From contig NZ_FOTL01000002.1 of the NCBI RefSeq assembly GCF_900114585.1, positions 1 through 64,000 on the forward strand: a stretch of 64,000 nt of DNA, read 5' to 3'. Numbering within the stretch: position 1 is the first letter of the stretch; each line of letters opens with the position of its first letter. The notes beneath the pieces are model-generated. The model made no database searches and had not been told where the DNA came from. It saw only the letters and a program-made list of their open reading frames with translations. The stretch comes from Methanobrevibacter olleyae (lineage in GTDB: Archaea; Methanobacteriota; Methanobacteria; Methanobacteriales; Methanobacteriaceae). Position numbers and translations under genes: made by a program. Below, piece by piece: positions 11,337 to 19,593 of this stretch.

Positions 11337-11520
11337 TGGGATTAATATCCATTAGGAGATGAAGAATATTATAAATTTTTTTATAATACTTTTCATATAA
11401 AGAACATAGTAAAAAGGAATTTTTATGATTTATATTTTAAAAAAATAAATTTTAAAAATTTTTTAAAAGATTAGAAACTAACAAACAACTACTATGTTCT
11501 TTCTAATTTTTTTCTATTTT
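11337..11520 (+). ncRNA. Candidate structured non-coding RNA
   Basis: Three inverted repeats occur close together: GGAT-TAAT-ATCC (about 11339-11350), TATTATAAA-TTTT-TTTATAATA (11367-11388), and a 12-bp perfect long-range stem AAAGAACATAGT (11399-11410) with ACTATGTTCTTT (11491-11502). The last is followed on the plus strand by T-rich sequence typical of archaeal termination. Strand and function are inferred only. Confidence 0.35.
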
Positions 11521-11618
11521 TGCATTTTTATAATATACTTTAAGCCAACTTTTAATAATTTCTCTTTTTAAAATTAATTTATATATTAACGAATAATTAT
11601 ATTGAAAAACAAATTAAA

Positions 11619-11730
11619 ATGAAATAAATTAAAATGAAGTGAAAAAATAAGCTAAATGAAATAGATTAAATGAAATAAATTAAAATGAAGTGAAAAAATA
11701 AGCTAAATGAAATAGATTAAATGAAATAAA
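11619..11730. repeat. 51-bp tandem repeat, two and a bit copies
   Basis: The unit starting ATGAAATAAATTAAAATGAA is found at 11619, 11670 and, partly, 11721, nearly identical. It lies just past the dphB stop codon. Confidence 0.85.
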
Positions 11731-11744
11731 GAAAAAATACTTAA

Positions 11745-12542
11745 TTATATATCATCCAAAATCTCTTTTGGAGCTCCAGCTAGCTCTACCAAATATTCTG
11801 CTTCAACAATATGCAATTTAGAAGGAATTACAATACAGTGAAGAGGACCGCCAAAATCAAAATCTATTAAGTCTTTAATGTATCCTGCCTTTAGAAGATT
11901 ATCTTTAGAGCCAACTCTTGCAATGCCAATAGCTAAAGTCTCTTCGTCGATAAGTCCAACTCTATCAAGATTATCATTAATAGTCATTAAATTCTCTAAG
12001 CCCTCATTAACAGTCATATATTTATCTTTGTGAGCTTGAATATCTAAAAGGACTAAAGTATGCATATCCATTTTTAAATTATCTTCAATAGAGATATAAG
12101 GAGATTTAGGAAAATAATCATATTCTAAATCTGGAAATGGAATAGTTGTTACTTTACCAAATTTATAAGCTTGAAGACCAGAAATAGCTGGTGCTGAAGA
12201 TAAAATAGAAGATCCATGAATTATTTCAAAATCAATACCCTCTCTTGCACATTCAACTAAAAAATCAGAATGGGTTGTAGCAATTAAAGGATCCCCACCA
12301 GTAATTAATGCAACATCCATAGCCTTTGCCTCTTTTAAAAATATTGATTCCTCTTCAACTTGAGTTCTATCCAGTACGATAATTTCTTTTCCAATGATCT
12401 CTTCAATAGCTTCAAAATTAGAGCCAAATAAACGAGAGGTGAAAAATTCTGCATAAACTTTATCTACATTTTTTAATGCTTCTACACCTTTTAGAGATAT
12501 GTCTTTTTCATCAAATAATCCTAAACCAACTAAATAAAACAT
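11745..12542 (-). CDS. dphB: Diphthine synthase
   Basis: 265 residues, typical of archaeal DphB, a SAM-dependent methyltransferase of the tetrapyrrole-methylase fold. It trimethylates the modified histidine of elongation factor 2 in diphthamide synthesis. Visible marks are the N-terminal MFYLVGLGLFDEKDISLKG, the SAM-site loop ALITGGDPLIATTHSD (about residues 90-106), and HGSSILSSAPAISGLQAYKFG. A GTGAT ribosome binding site precedes the ATG. It appears monocistronic, preceded by a structured element and a terminator-like hairpin belonging to the gene upstream. Confidence 0.96.
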   Translation of the reverse strand: MFYLVGLGLFDEKDISLKGVEALKNVDKVYAEFFTSRLFGSNFEAIEEIIGKEIIVLDRTQVEEESIFLKEAKAMDVALITGGDPLIATTHSDFLVECAREGIDFEIIHGSSILSSAPAISGLQAYKFGKVTTIPFPDLEYDYFPKSPYISIEDNLKMDMHTLVLLDIQAHKDKYMTVNEGLENLMTINDNLDRVGLIDEETLAIGIARVGSKDNLLKAGYIKDLIDFDFGGPLHCIVIPSKLHIVEAEYLVELAGAPKEILDDI

Positions 12543-12604
12543 AAAATCACTTAAATAATTAAATTTTTGATATCGTTGAATAAAATAAGAAAAAATAGAT
12601 TAAT

Positions 12605-12674
12605 AAAAAAAAGGGTGCTTAATAACACAGGCCCACCATAAACCTGCTATAAACGTTAAAAAGCATCCCTTTTT
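12605..12674 (-). ncRNA. Hairpin element with internal stem upstream of dphB
   Basis: An outer 13-bp stem (12608-12620 with 12661-12674; GGGTGCTT against AAGCATCCC, one G-U type mismatch) encloses an inner CAGG/CCTG stem (12628-12646). Read on the minus strand, it ends in eight T residues, as a terminator or a small RNA would. It is the most GC-rich intergenic patch nearby. It may be a small RNA, a dphB leader element or a second terminator. Confidence 0.45.
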
Positions 12675-12699
12675 ACACCATACATCACCACTTTATTTT

Positions 12700-12732
12700 A
12701 AAAAAAAGCGTAGCTGTTTAAATAAACAGCTA
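12700..12732 (-). terminator. Hairpin plus T8 terminator after the flavoprotein reductase
   Basis: TAGCTGTTTA (12711-12720) pairs perfectly with TAAACAGCTA (12723-12732) around a two-base loop. On the minus strand this is followed by CGC and eight T residues. It lies about 150 bp beyond the stop of the gene at 12881. Confidence 0.65.
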
Positions 12733-12880
12733 ATAATATTTTATACATTACTAATATTTAAATTTAATCATACTTGAATAACTTACTAAATAAAAGAATT
12801 TTAATAGCTAAGGTAAAAAAATAATAAAAAACAATGTTAAAAATATTAAAAAAGAAAAAAATTCTAAAATATTAAAAAAC

Positions 12881-13417
12881 TTAAAGAGATTTACCTAATT
12901 CATAAGCTTCATTAGGATAATTAGAATTAAGAATATCCGGTTTTAAATAGCAGAAAGTAGCTAATATTTTACCACAATCTTCAAAACCTAAATAGCGAAC
13001 TATATTATCATAATTCAATTCAAGTGCAGACATTGTCCAATCATTGCCATCTGCAGCAGTTGCAAGTAGTGCAGACTTCTTAGTAGATTCCATGATTTCA
13101 TAATTAATTGAATAAAATCTATCAATAACAGTTTTAATTTGAGCAGACAGGCCAAAATAATACAATGGACTTACAAAAACAATCATATCTGATAATATGA
13201 TTTTATCATAAATTTTATCCATCGAATCTGAATAAATACATTTTCCGCCATGATGACGGCAAGAATCACATCCTCTACATGGAGAAACATCCTCAAAAGC
13301 AGAATCAAATCTATAAACCCTATGTCCTGCCTCTTCTGCACCTCTAATAAATTCACATGCTAAAACATTTGAAGTTCCATCTCTATGCTGACTACCTGTA
13401 ATCATTAAAATTTCCAT
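12881..13417 (-). CDS. Iron-sulfur flavoprotein-like NADPH-dependent FMN reductase
   Basis: 178 residues with a flavodoxin-like fold. MEILMITGSQHRDGTSNVLA is the FMN phosphate loop with the usual GS.R..G.S pattern, and SPLYYFGLSAQIKTVIDRFY is the second FMN-binding region. CRGCDSCRHHGGKC (residues about 48-61) matches the Cys-rich motif of iron-sulfur flavoproteins, common in methanogens and clostridia. Such proteins transfer electrons, often in oxygen defence, but the partner here is unknown. A strong GGAGG site lies upstream, and the downstream hairpin suggests a single-gene transcript. Confidence 0.88.
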   Translation of the reverse strand: MEILMITGSQHRDGTSNVLACEFIRGAEEAGHRVYRFDSAFEDVSPCRGCDSCRHHGGKCIYSDSMDKIYDKIILSDMIVFVSPLYYFGLSAQIKTVIDRFYSINYEIMESTKKSALLATAADGNDWTMSALELNYDNIVRYLGFEDCGKILATFCYLKPDILNSNYPNEAYELGKSL

Positions 13418-13490
13418 TAAAAATCCTCCAAAATAATTATAAATCAGCTATTTTACTAGATAAATAAACTGTTTAAAATAATAAACCATA

Positions 13491-13650
13491 ATCAACCACT
13501 ATTTCCAACAACTCCATAATTTAATCCACAATCAACCACTATTTCCAACAACCCCATAATTTAATCCACAATCAACCACTATTTCCAACAACCCCATAAT
13601 TTAATCCACAATCAACCACTATTTCCAACAGCTCTATAATTCATCCATTT
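13491..13650. repeat. 40-bp tandem repeats derived from the end of the MATE gene
   Basis: A 40-bp unit beginning ATCAACCACTATTTCCAACA is found at 13491, 13531 and 13571, and again at 13611, where it is the last codons of the minus-strand MATE gene (RAVGNSG then stop). The three intergenic copies are nearly identical to one another and differ from the genic copy at several bases. The 40-bp period is out of frame. Confidence 0.9.
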
Positions 13651-15012
13651 TCCACTAAAGTATCTATAAACATAGAATCCGGCTCTTACATACCAATCTA
13701 TAAACATTGCAATCCATGTTCCAAATACTCCAATCCCTAAAAAATCTGCAATAAGATAAGATAAAAAGATTCTGCAAATAAACATCACAGATAAACTTAC
13801 CATCATTGGCCATTTTGCATCTCCTGCTCCCCTAAATGTAGTTGGCAAGGTAAAAGAAATTGGCCAAATAATAATTGCAAAAATACCATGCCAAATAACC
13901 ATTTGGGAAGTTAAACTAGCAGTTAGTGGAGATAGATTATATAGCTGCAATATAAATGGAAGAATAGAGAATATGATTAAATTAATTATTAAATGAGATA
14001 AGAAAACAATGATTAAAATCTTCTTATTATAGAATTTAGCTTGTTCATAGTCATTATTTCCAACACAGCGTGAAATAACTGCAGTTAATCCAAGATTTAT
14101 TGCAAAGCCAGGTAAAACTGAAAATATGCCAATTGCATATCCAACAGAATTTGCAGCAATAGCCACTGTTCCAAATGTAGAAACCAAACTTAAAACTAAA
14201 ATTCTACCTAATTGAAAAAGCCCATTTTCAACTCCATAAGGAACTCCGACATTTAAAACTTTCCTAAGTAATCTCCAATCGAATTTATGTTTTAAAGTCT
14301 TTTTAATATGCAATTCATATCTATCTTGAAGTAGAAAGTAAATCATTACAAATGCAGAAATAGCTCTTGCAATAACTGTAGGAATAGCTACACCTTCAAC
14401 TCCAAAGCCAAATACAAAAAGTAAAATAGCATTTCCAATAATGTTTAAAATATCACAAAGAAACATTATTAACATGGGAAGCTTGGCATTAGCCATTGTT
14501 CTAAATATAGCTGCTCCAGAATTATAAATAGCTATAAATGGAATTGAAATAGCCATATAACTTAAATAAATATCTGAAGTGTTAAATACATCTTGATCTA
14601 TTTGGCCAAACAATAAGTTAATTAAAAATGATTTTGCAAATAAAACACAAATAGCCATTATAATTGCTAAAATAGCTGTAAACCATACTAATTGATTTGA
14701 TGCCTCACATGCATTTTCTCTTTCGTTATTTCCCAAGTACTGACCAGCTATTACAGCACCACCTGTAGCTAGTGCAGCAAAACTGAAAATAAGTAGTTGA
14801 ACTAAAAAGTCAACTAAAGAAACCCCTGAGATTGCAACTTCACCAAGGGATGCAACCATCATTGAATCAGCAAGACCTAGAAAAAATTCTAATGTTTGTT
14901 CAATTAAAAGCGGAATAAACAAAGCCCATAAAAGTTTATTTGTAAAAAAATATCCTCTTTCATTAACTCTTTTATCACTTAAAATATCAAAGAAACCTCT
15001 AACAACATTCAT
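13612..15012 (-). CDS. MATE family efflux protein
   Basis: 466 residues with about twelve membrane helices in two MATE half-domains. Typical segments are the helix-1 region (LLWALFIPLLIEQTLEFFLG), GEVAISGVSLVDFL after it and AGQYLGNNERENA between helices 2 and 3. It exports an unknown substrate by Na+ or H+ antiport. It starts 23 bp after the aldo/keto reductase stop and is probably the second gene of that operon, so export of a product or toxic carbonyl linked to that enzyme is conceivable. It is distinct in sequence from the MATE gene at 408. Its 3' end is tandemly duplicated downstream. Confidence 0.9.
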   Translation of the reverse strand: MNVVRGFFDILSDKRVNERGYFFTNKLLWALFIPLLIEQTLEFFLGLADSMMVASLGEVAISGVSLVDFLVQLLIFSFAALATGGAVIAGQYLGNNERENACEASNQLVWFTAILAIIMAICVLFAKSFLINLLFGQIDQDVFNTSDIYLSYMAISIPFIAIYNSGAAIFRTMANAKLPMLIMFLCDILNIIGNAILLFVFGFGVEGVAIPTVIARAISAFVMIYFLLQDRYELHIKKTLKHKFDWRLLRKVLNVGVPYGVENGLFQLGRILVLSLVSTFGTVAIAANSVGYAIGIFSVLPGFAINLGLTAVISRCVGNNDYEQAKFYNKKILIIVFLSHLIINLIIFSILPFILQLYNLSPLTASLTSQMVIWHGIFAIIIWPISFTLPTTFRGAGDAKWPMMVSLSVMFICRIFLSYLIADFLGIGVFGTWIAMFIDWYVRAGFYVYRYFSGKWMNYRAVGNSG

Positions 15013-15035
15013 ATAATCAAATATTCTGTCAATAA

Positions 15036-16184
15036 TTAATCGTCGGTAAATCCATATACTTCTATTTCAAAGGTTTTAGCTATTTCTGGCATTAAGCTTG
15101 CAATGTCAATCTGTTGAGGGCATTCTTTCATACATGCCTCACAGCCAGTACAATCAGAAGCTATACCTACACCTTCTAAAACTGAATAATTTCTATAAGC
15201 ATTTCCTACAGCAGTGAATAAGCCATTACGTCCCTCAATCATTTCATTATTATATAAATCAAATAACTTAGGAATATTAATATTAGAAGGACAAGAATTC
15301 ATACAATAATTACATTTGGTACATGGTACAGTAATATTACTATTAATTATAGCTGTAACTTCCTCAATGATTTCATGTTCTGCTTCATTAAGTGGTTTAT
15401 AATCATCCATAAATCTAATATTTTCTTCAATCTGTTCTAAGCTACTTGCACCAGATAAAACCATAAACACTCCATCAATTTCTGCAACATAACGTAAAGC
15501 CCAAGAAACTGGAGATTCACTAGAATTATATCCTTTCATGATTTTTTCTGCCTCTTCCGGAATATCTACTAAAAAACCACCCTTTAATGGTTCCATAACA
15601 ATAATTGGCAAGGCATGTTTCTTTGCTACTTCTACACATTTTCTTGATTCAACACCTTCATTTTCCCAATCAAGATAATTAATTTGTAATTGCACAAATT
15701 CCATCTCAGGATGTTCATTTAAAATATTATCTAAAAATTCAGCATTTGCATGGGTAGAAAGACCTAATTTTTTAATTTTTCCTTCAGATTTTTTCTCCTT
15801 TGCAAAGCTAAATGTATCTACATACTTCCATCCAGCTTCAGAAAAGCCACTAACATTATGTATCATGTAATAATCAAAATAATCTACTCCACAACGTTCT
15901 AATTGCTCATTAAATATTGGTTCTACTTGAGATTCATCACTAATAAGAAATGTTGGCATCTTATCTGCAATTAAGAATGAATCACGAGGATAACGTTTTA
16001 CAACTCCTTCCCTTAATGCAATTTCACTTTCCCCATCATGATATGCATAAGCTGTATCAAAATAATTAAATCCATGCTCCATAAAAATATCTACCATTTT
16101 ATTTACTTGTTCTTGGTCCACACTAGATAAATCATTCTCATCTAAAAGTGGCAATCTCATCATTCCAAATCCCATATTTTTCAT
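15036..16184 (-). CDS. Aldo/keto reductase with C-terminal 4Fe-4S domain
   Basis: 382 residues: an aldo/keto reductase barrel (residues 1-280) followed by a ferredoxin-like tail, a known fusion in anaerobes. FGMMRLPL opens the barrel, FDTAYAYHDGESE carries the catalytic Asp and Tyr, and MIHNVSG the His region. The tail has CTKCNYCMNSCP and CTGCEACMKECP, two clusters of four Cys. It reduces an unknown carbonyl with electrons from a nicotinamide or through the clusters. GGAG lies seven bases before the ATG. It is the first gene of a probable operon with the MATE exporter. Upstream lie two similar short leader frames and a 24-bp palindrome. Confidence 0.92.
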   Translation of the reverse strand: MKNMGFGMMRLPLLDENDLSSVDQEQVNKMVDIFMEHGFNYFDTAYAYHDGESEIALREGVVKRYPRDSFLIADKMPTFLISDESQVEPIFNEQLERCGVDYFDYYMIHNVSGFSEAGWKYVDTFSFAKEKKSEGKIKKLGLSTHANAEFLDNILNEHPEMEFVQLQINYLDWENEGVESRKCVEVAKKHALPIIVMEPLKGGFLVDIPEEAEKIMKGYNSSESPVSWALRYVAEIDGVFMVLSGASSLEQIEENIRFMDDYKPLNEAEHEIIEEVTAIINSNITVPCTKCNYCMNSCPSNINIPKLFDLYNNEMIEGRNGLFTAVGNAYRNYSVLEGVGIASDCTGCEACMKECPQQIDIASLMPEIAKTFEIEVYGFTDD

Positions 16185-16229
16185 AATTAATCTCCTTAAT
16201 GCAATAAAATAATTTAATATAATTTAATC

Positions 16230-16338
16230 TTAGGGGGCTTGAATTTTTTCATAAAAAAATTCCTTTGAATTTTCCATATTTTTATTCATTCTAGCAATCA
16301 TTGAAAAATTCCTTTGAATTTTCCGTATTTTTATTCAT
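16230..16338 (-). other. Two similar short leader frames before the aldo/keto reductase
   Basis: On the minus strand a duplicated segment encodes MNKNTENSKEFFNDC (16291-16338) and MNKNMENSKEFFYEKIQAP (16230-16289), the second overlapping the stop region of the first. AGGAGG directly abuts the first ATG, closer than normal. The same DNA also forms AAAATTC-CTTT-GAATTTT hairpins (for example 16256-16273), so it may act as RNA or DNA structure rather than be translated. Confidence 0.35.
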
Positions 16339-16362
16339 CCTCCTAAAAAGTTAGTTTTATTT

Positions 16363-16386
16363 CTAAAAATACAATTGTATTTTTAG
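16363..16386 (-). promoter_or_regulatory. 24-bp perfect palindrome, probable operator of the aldo/keto reductase operon
   Basis: Each half is CTAAAAATACAA and its complement, with no spacer. On the minus strand a TATA-like TTTTTATATAAC (about 16385-16396) lies just upstream, so the palindrome would cover the transcription start, where archaeal repressors commonly bind. Confidence 0.5.
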
Positions 16387-17010
16387 TTATATAAAAAAAT
16401 AAGTATTTATTATTATTAAATTTAAATAATACGCTTTATAAATATACTATTGCTGATAATAATGAAGCATAGATTAAATTTAGATACCAGAAACTCAAAT
16501 GATATTTTGTTAAAAGAAATATTTAAAATTATGGATTCTATAAAAATCCAAAAAAGAGCTCCATAAATTCTTTAATATTTCAAAAATTTATCTGCAAATT
16601 CCGTTTTATAAAATTTTTTCATAAAAATAAACTCTAAAAACTTTTAAAACCTTTAAATAGAATTTTAAGCATGGGCTTAAAGGAGCAATCTATTATCACA
16701 AGGATTTTACTCAAAGACATCCATACAACAATTATCAAAAAAACTCAAATCCTAAGGCCCTATAAACATTACTTTTTACAGTTAATCTTTATACTTAATA
16801 TATAAATAAAAGTAATTTAAGTAATACTTATTACTTTTTAGATTAAAATAAGTCATTTGTATTACTTTTTTTAGAAATATTTTTATATATTGGAAAATAA
16901 TTATTAAATGTAAAGAATTAATATAGTATTTTTTTATTAAAAGTGTTAGTTTTAGTATTTTTAATTTTAATTTTTACAATTTAGAATATTTTTTAAAAAA
17001 AAATAGTTTA
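16387..17010. other. Divergent control region, remainder
   Basis: Contains small hairpins TGGATT-N7-AATCCA (16532-16550) and TTAAGC-ATGG-GCTTAA (16665-16680), then the promoter and operator of the nicotianamine synthase unit (16797-16836) and a second TATA-like element near 16886-16895. No gene was seen. Confidence 0.45.
16797..16836 (+). promoter_or_regulatory. TATA box with overlapping AAGTAAT operator
   Basis: ATATATAAAT (about 16797-16806) is followed by AAGTAATA-CT-TATTACTT (16819-16836), an 8-2-8 perfect inverted repeat at the predicted start site. Extra half-sites lie at 16810-16816 (AAGTAAT) and about 16862 (ATTACTT). A metal-responsive repressor would suit the metallophore gene downstream, but the regulator is unknown. 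Confidence 0.5.
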
Positions 17011-17154
17011 ATGGATAAATTGGATTTTTCTACTAAACAGCTTAGTTATGGTTATGATACTGAAATTAAAGTTAGAAATTTTTTATTTTCTCAAATAATA
17101 ATGGAATATGCTTATGGATATATTCCATCTATCATAAAGATATTAAAGATTTAA
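17011..17154 (+). pseudogene. 47-codon frame, possible ABC-ATPase remnant
   Basis: An ATG-initiated frame of 47 codons lies in the leader of the nicotianamine synthase gene. It has no clear ribosome binding site. Its beginning (KQLSYGYDTEIKV) loosely resembles the first strand and loop of ABC transporter ATPases, after which similarity stops. It may be a decayed gene start, a leader peptide or a chance frame. Confidence 0.25.
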
Positions 17155-17237
17155 ATAAATATTATAGATTTAAATAAATATTATATTGATTGTAAAGAGA
17201 ATGATCTATTTTTATATTGAATAAATGTTGTGATATT

Positions 17238-18059
17238 ATGAGTTGCTATAAATATTGGGGTAAAATTGAAGAAATAGCTAACAAGCTTTCTAACTATGGT
17301 GATTTAGATAATGAAGGCCTTTCTGCATTAAATGGTACTGATATTGATGAAATAACAAAGATTTTAGATGAAATTGAAGTAATTGCTCATGATAAAGAAA
17401 TAGATTTTGATTCAGCAAAGCACATTCTTGATGATGAGAAAATGAATAAGGCTTTACAATTGATTCGTAAATTCTATGTTTATATCGGTGCAAGACTTGA
17501 GAGGGAAAACGCACTAAAGATATTAGAATCTGATGATCCTAAAGCTGTTTTAGATTCATTCCACTTCTATGATAGATATATTGGACTTATAGAAAATGAA
17601 AGACAACTAGCTAATTTTAATAAAAATAAAACCTTTGTATTTTTAGGTAGTGGACCTTTACCATTAACATTAATAATGTTTAATAGGGTTACTGGTTGTA
17701 AATGTATAGGTATAGAACAGTTTGAAGAAGTTGCAGATTTATCAAGAAAAGTTTTAAAGCGTTTAGACCTTGATGAAGGCATAGAAATTATCACCGGTGA
17801 TGAAAAAACTATTGCAGATTTAGACTATGATATTTTAATGATTGCAGCATTTGCAGAACCTAAAGATAGAGTATTTGCTAATGTTTGGGAAATTGTAGAT
17901 AAGAAAACTCCAGTTCTTTATAGAACATACACCGGTATGAGAGCAATTCTTTACTCTCCAGTAACTGAAAAAGATAGACGAGGATTCCATCAAGAAGTTA
18001 TGTTACTTCCAAAAGGAAAAACAAACAATACTTCAGTTTTAATAAGGAAGATAAGTTAA
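17238..18059 (+). CDS. Nicotianamine (thermonicotianamine) synthase-like protein
   Basis: 273 residues. A helical N-terminal domain is followed by a Rossmann-type methyltransferase core with VFLGSGPLPLTLIMF (about residues 134-148) and GIEQFEEVADLSRKVL, the SAM-binding signature of nicotianamine synthases. The Methanothermobacter homologue joins aminobutyrate units from SAM and glutamate into thermonicotianamine, a metal chelator; the same role is inferred here, in nickel or iron handling. ATG 17238 was chosen because GTGAT lies four bases upstream; an upstream in-frame TTG has no such site. The operator at 16819 supports metal-dependent control. Confidence 0.88.
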   Translation: MSCYKYWGKIEEIANKLSNYGDLDNEGLSALNGTDIDEITKILDEIEVIAHDKEIDFDSAKHILDDEKMNKALQLIRKFYVYIGARLERENALKILESDDPKAVLDSFHFYDRYIGLIENERQLANFNKNKTFVFLGSGPLPLTLIMFNRVTGCKCIGIEQFEEVADLSRKVLKRLDLDEGIEIITGDEKTIADLDYDILMIAAFAEPKDRVFANVWEIVDKKTPVLYRTYTGMRAILYSPVTEKDRRGFHQEVMLLPKGKTNNTSVLIRKIS

Positions 18060-18246
18060 AAAGAATTATTTTTAATACCCTCCCCCCTTCTTTTTTTAAT
18101 TAGCATTTTTTCTATTTTCATAAAGCCACTTTCTTAGTTTATTTTATAAAAATTTATAAATATTAAAAACCATATTAACTATAACAATGTTTTAAAATTA
18201 TTTTAATTAATTAATCTTTGATTAAATTAATAGAGAGGGGATTATT

Positions 18247-18639
18247 ATGGATTTAGATTCTAAAGAAGTTGTAGCAAAAATAGAAGAATTTAGAAAAACT
18301 AAAAGTTGTTCACAGGCAACTCTTATGGGTATTTGTGCTGTTGCAGGATTACCTACTGAAGAATTAGCTCTTTTAGCTAAAGGTTTCTCTGGAGGTATAG
18401 GTGGAACTTTTTCAGAAGGTACTTGTGGCGCTGTAACCGGTGCAGTTATGGCTTTAGGCCTTTTAGGTGAAGATGAAAATAAAATCATTTCCGCTTCCAA
18501 AAGATTATTTGATGAGTTTAAAGATGAATATGGTTCTGTAACTTGCGGTTATATTTCAAAAGATGGAGACGATAAATCCCCTTGTGTTGAAGTATGCCTC
18601 TATACAGGTGATAAAGTCTGTAAATATCTAAAAGAGTAA
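18247..18639 (+). CDS. C_GCAxxG_C_C family redox protein
   Basis: 130 residues. The family pattern is clear: Cys21 and Cys30 in CSQATLMGIC, Cys60 in GTCGAVTGAVMALG, and late Cys at 100, 113, 117 and 125. Members are small putative redox or metal proteins, sometimes selenoproteins in bacteria, and often sit near redox enzymes; no reaction is established. AGAGGGGATT gives a strong ribosome binding site before the ATG. It follows nicotianamine synthase by 187 bp on the same strand. A shared transcript is possible but not shown. Confidence 0.85.
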   Translation: MDLDSKEVVAKIEEFRKTKSCSQATLMGICAVAGLPTEELALLAKGFSGGIGGTFSEGTCGAVTGAVMALGLLGEDENKIISASKRLFDEFKDEYGSVTCGYISKDGDDKSPCVEVCLYTGDKVCKYLKE

Positions 18640-18828
18640 TGTTCACTATTTTTTAACTTTTAAGTAATATTTCAAGTTTAAATGAATTTAAAGTATTTTT
18701 ATAATATTACATTTAATATAGAGCAACTTAAAAATTTTCAATTTATGCCCAATTTCAATAGAAAAAGGATTTCAACAAAGAGAAAATAATAACCCAAAAT
18801 AATAAATTAAAGTAATTCTAAAAAATCA

Positions 18829-19176
18829 TTAATTTTTATACAACATTTGTTTATTGTATTCTTTTTCTAATTCCAATTGTCTTATTTTTCTATCATACTC
18901 TGCTTCTTCAGCTTCTTTAAATTCCATTAAGCCACTAACTAGAATATCAATTTTTCTCTGGCAATCACCCATTGCTTTTTCCTTTTGAATTTTTAAAGAT
19001 TCTATTTCATTATCAATCTCCATAATTCTTAATTCACTTAGAGGAGTAAAGCCTAAACCTAAAGCCTCATCAAGAGCATGATCTAATAAATCTTGTAACT
19101 TTAATCCTTTAGACTTTGCTAAGTCCTTTTTCTCTTTATTTATCTTTACACTTGTAGTCTCATTAAAGCAACCCAT
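18829..19176 (-). CDS. Unknown coiled-coil protein with RHH-like N-terminus
   Basis: 115 residues from the ATG at 19176, which has GGTGA five bases upstream; a GTG at 19185 would overlap that site. Residues 8-40 (SVKINKEKKDLAKSKGLKLQ) look like the strand-helix start of a ribbon-helix-helix or small DNA-binding protein. Residues 50-112 are a long charged coiled coil (KEAEEAEYDRKIRQLELEKE). Dimer formation is likely. Function unknown. It stands alone on its strand. Confidence 0.6.
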   Translation of the reverse strand: MGCFNETTSVKINKEKKDLAKSKGLKLQDLLDHALDEALGLGFTPLSELRIMEIDNEIESLKIQKEKAMGDCQRKIDILVSGLMEFKEAEEAEYDRKIRQLELEKEYNKQMLYKN

Positions 19177-19593
19177 AACCTTCACCTAGATAGAATTTTT
19201 TAAAAATTAAATAAAAAAACTTCCCCCAGAATATCTGAAAGAAATCAAATAAATATATTATATAATTTTAAATTTTATATATATAAAATTAATTAAATAA
19301 CCAATATATATGATAAGATAATATAAAAATAATAAAAATTAAATATTTAATCAAAAAAGAACAACTAAAAAAATAAAAAGGCAATTTTTTAAAATAGAAA
19401 AAGAAAAACCAGTTTTTAAAATAGAAAAACAAAAAATGCTAGAAATAGAAAAACAAAAAATGCTAGAAATAGAAAAACAAAAAAATCAAAACAAAAAACT
19501 ATTGTTTTAAATGAAATGTTGATTAATTAAATCAAATTATATGAAATAAATATAAGAATTATCCTCCATGAAACTAATTAAATTAAAGATACT
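19177..19593. repeat. Divergent intergenic region with 24-bp repeat
   Basis: A 24-bp unit (ATAGAAAAACAAAAAATGCT...) repeats at 19421, 19445 and 19469. Apart from AT-rich promoter-like DNA nothing else was seen. Confidence 0.65.

Larger units (their letters stand above)
10803..11744. other. Long non-coding region between convergent genes
   Basis: Both neighbours end facing this 940-bp stretch, so no gene needs a promoter here, yet it contains a good archaeal promoter (10841-10856), a set of hairpins (11337-11520) and a 51-bp tandem repeat (11619-11730). No open frame of useful length is present. Confidence 0.55.

Noticed and set aside
11361-11402. 13-residue hydrophobic frame (MKNIINFFIILFI) after AGGAG, toxin-like
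   Set aside because: The AGGAG abuts the ATG with no spacing, and the frame coincides with a hairpin; nothing supports translation.
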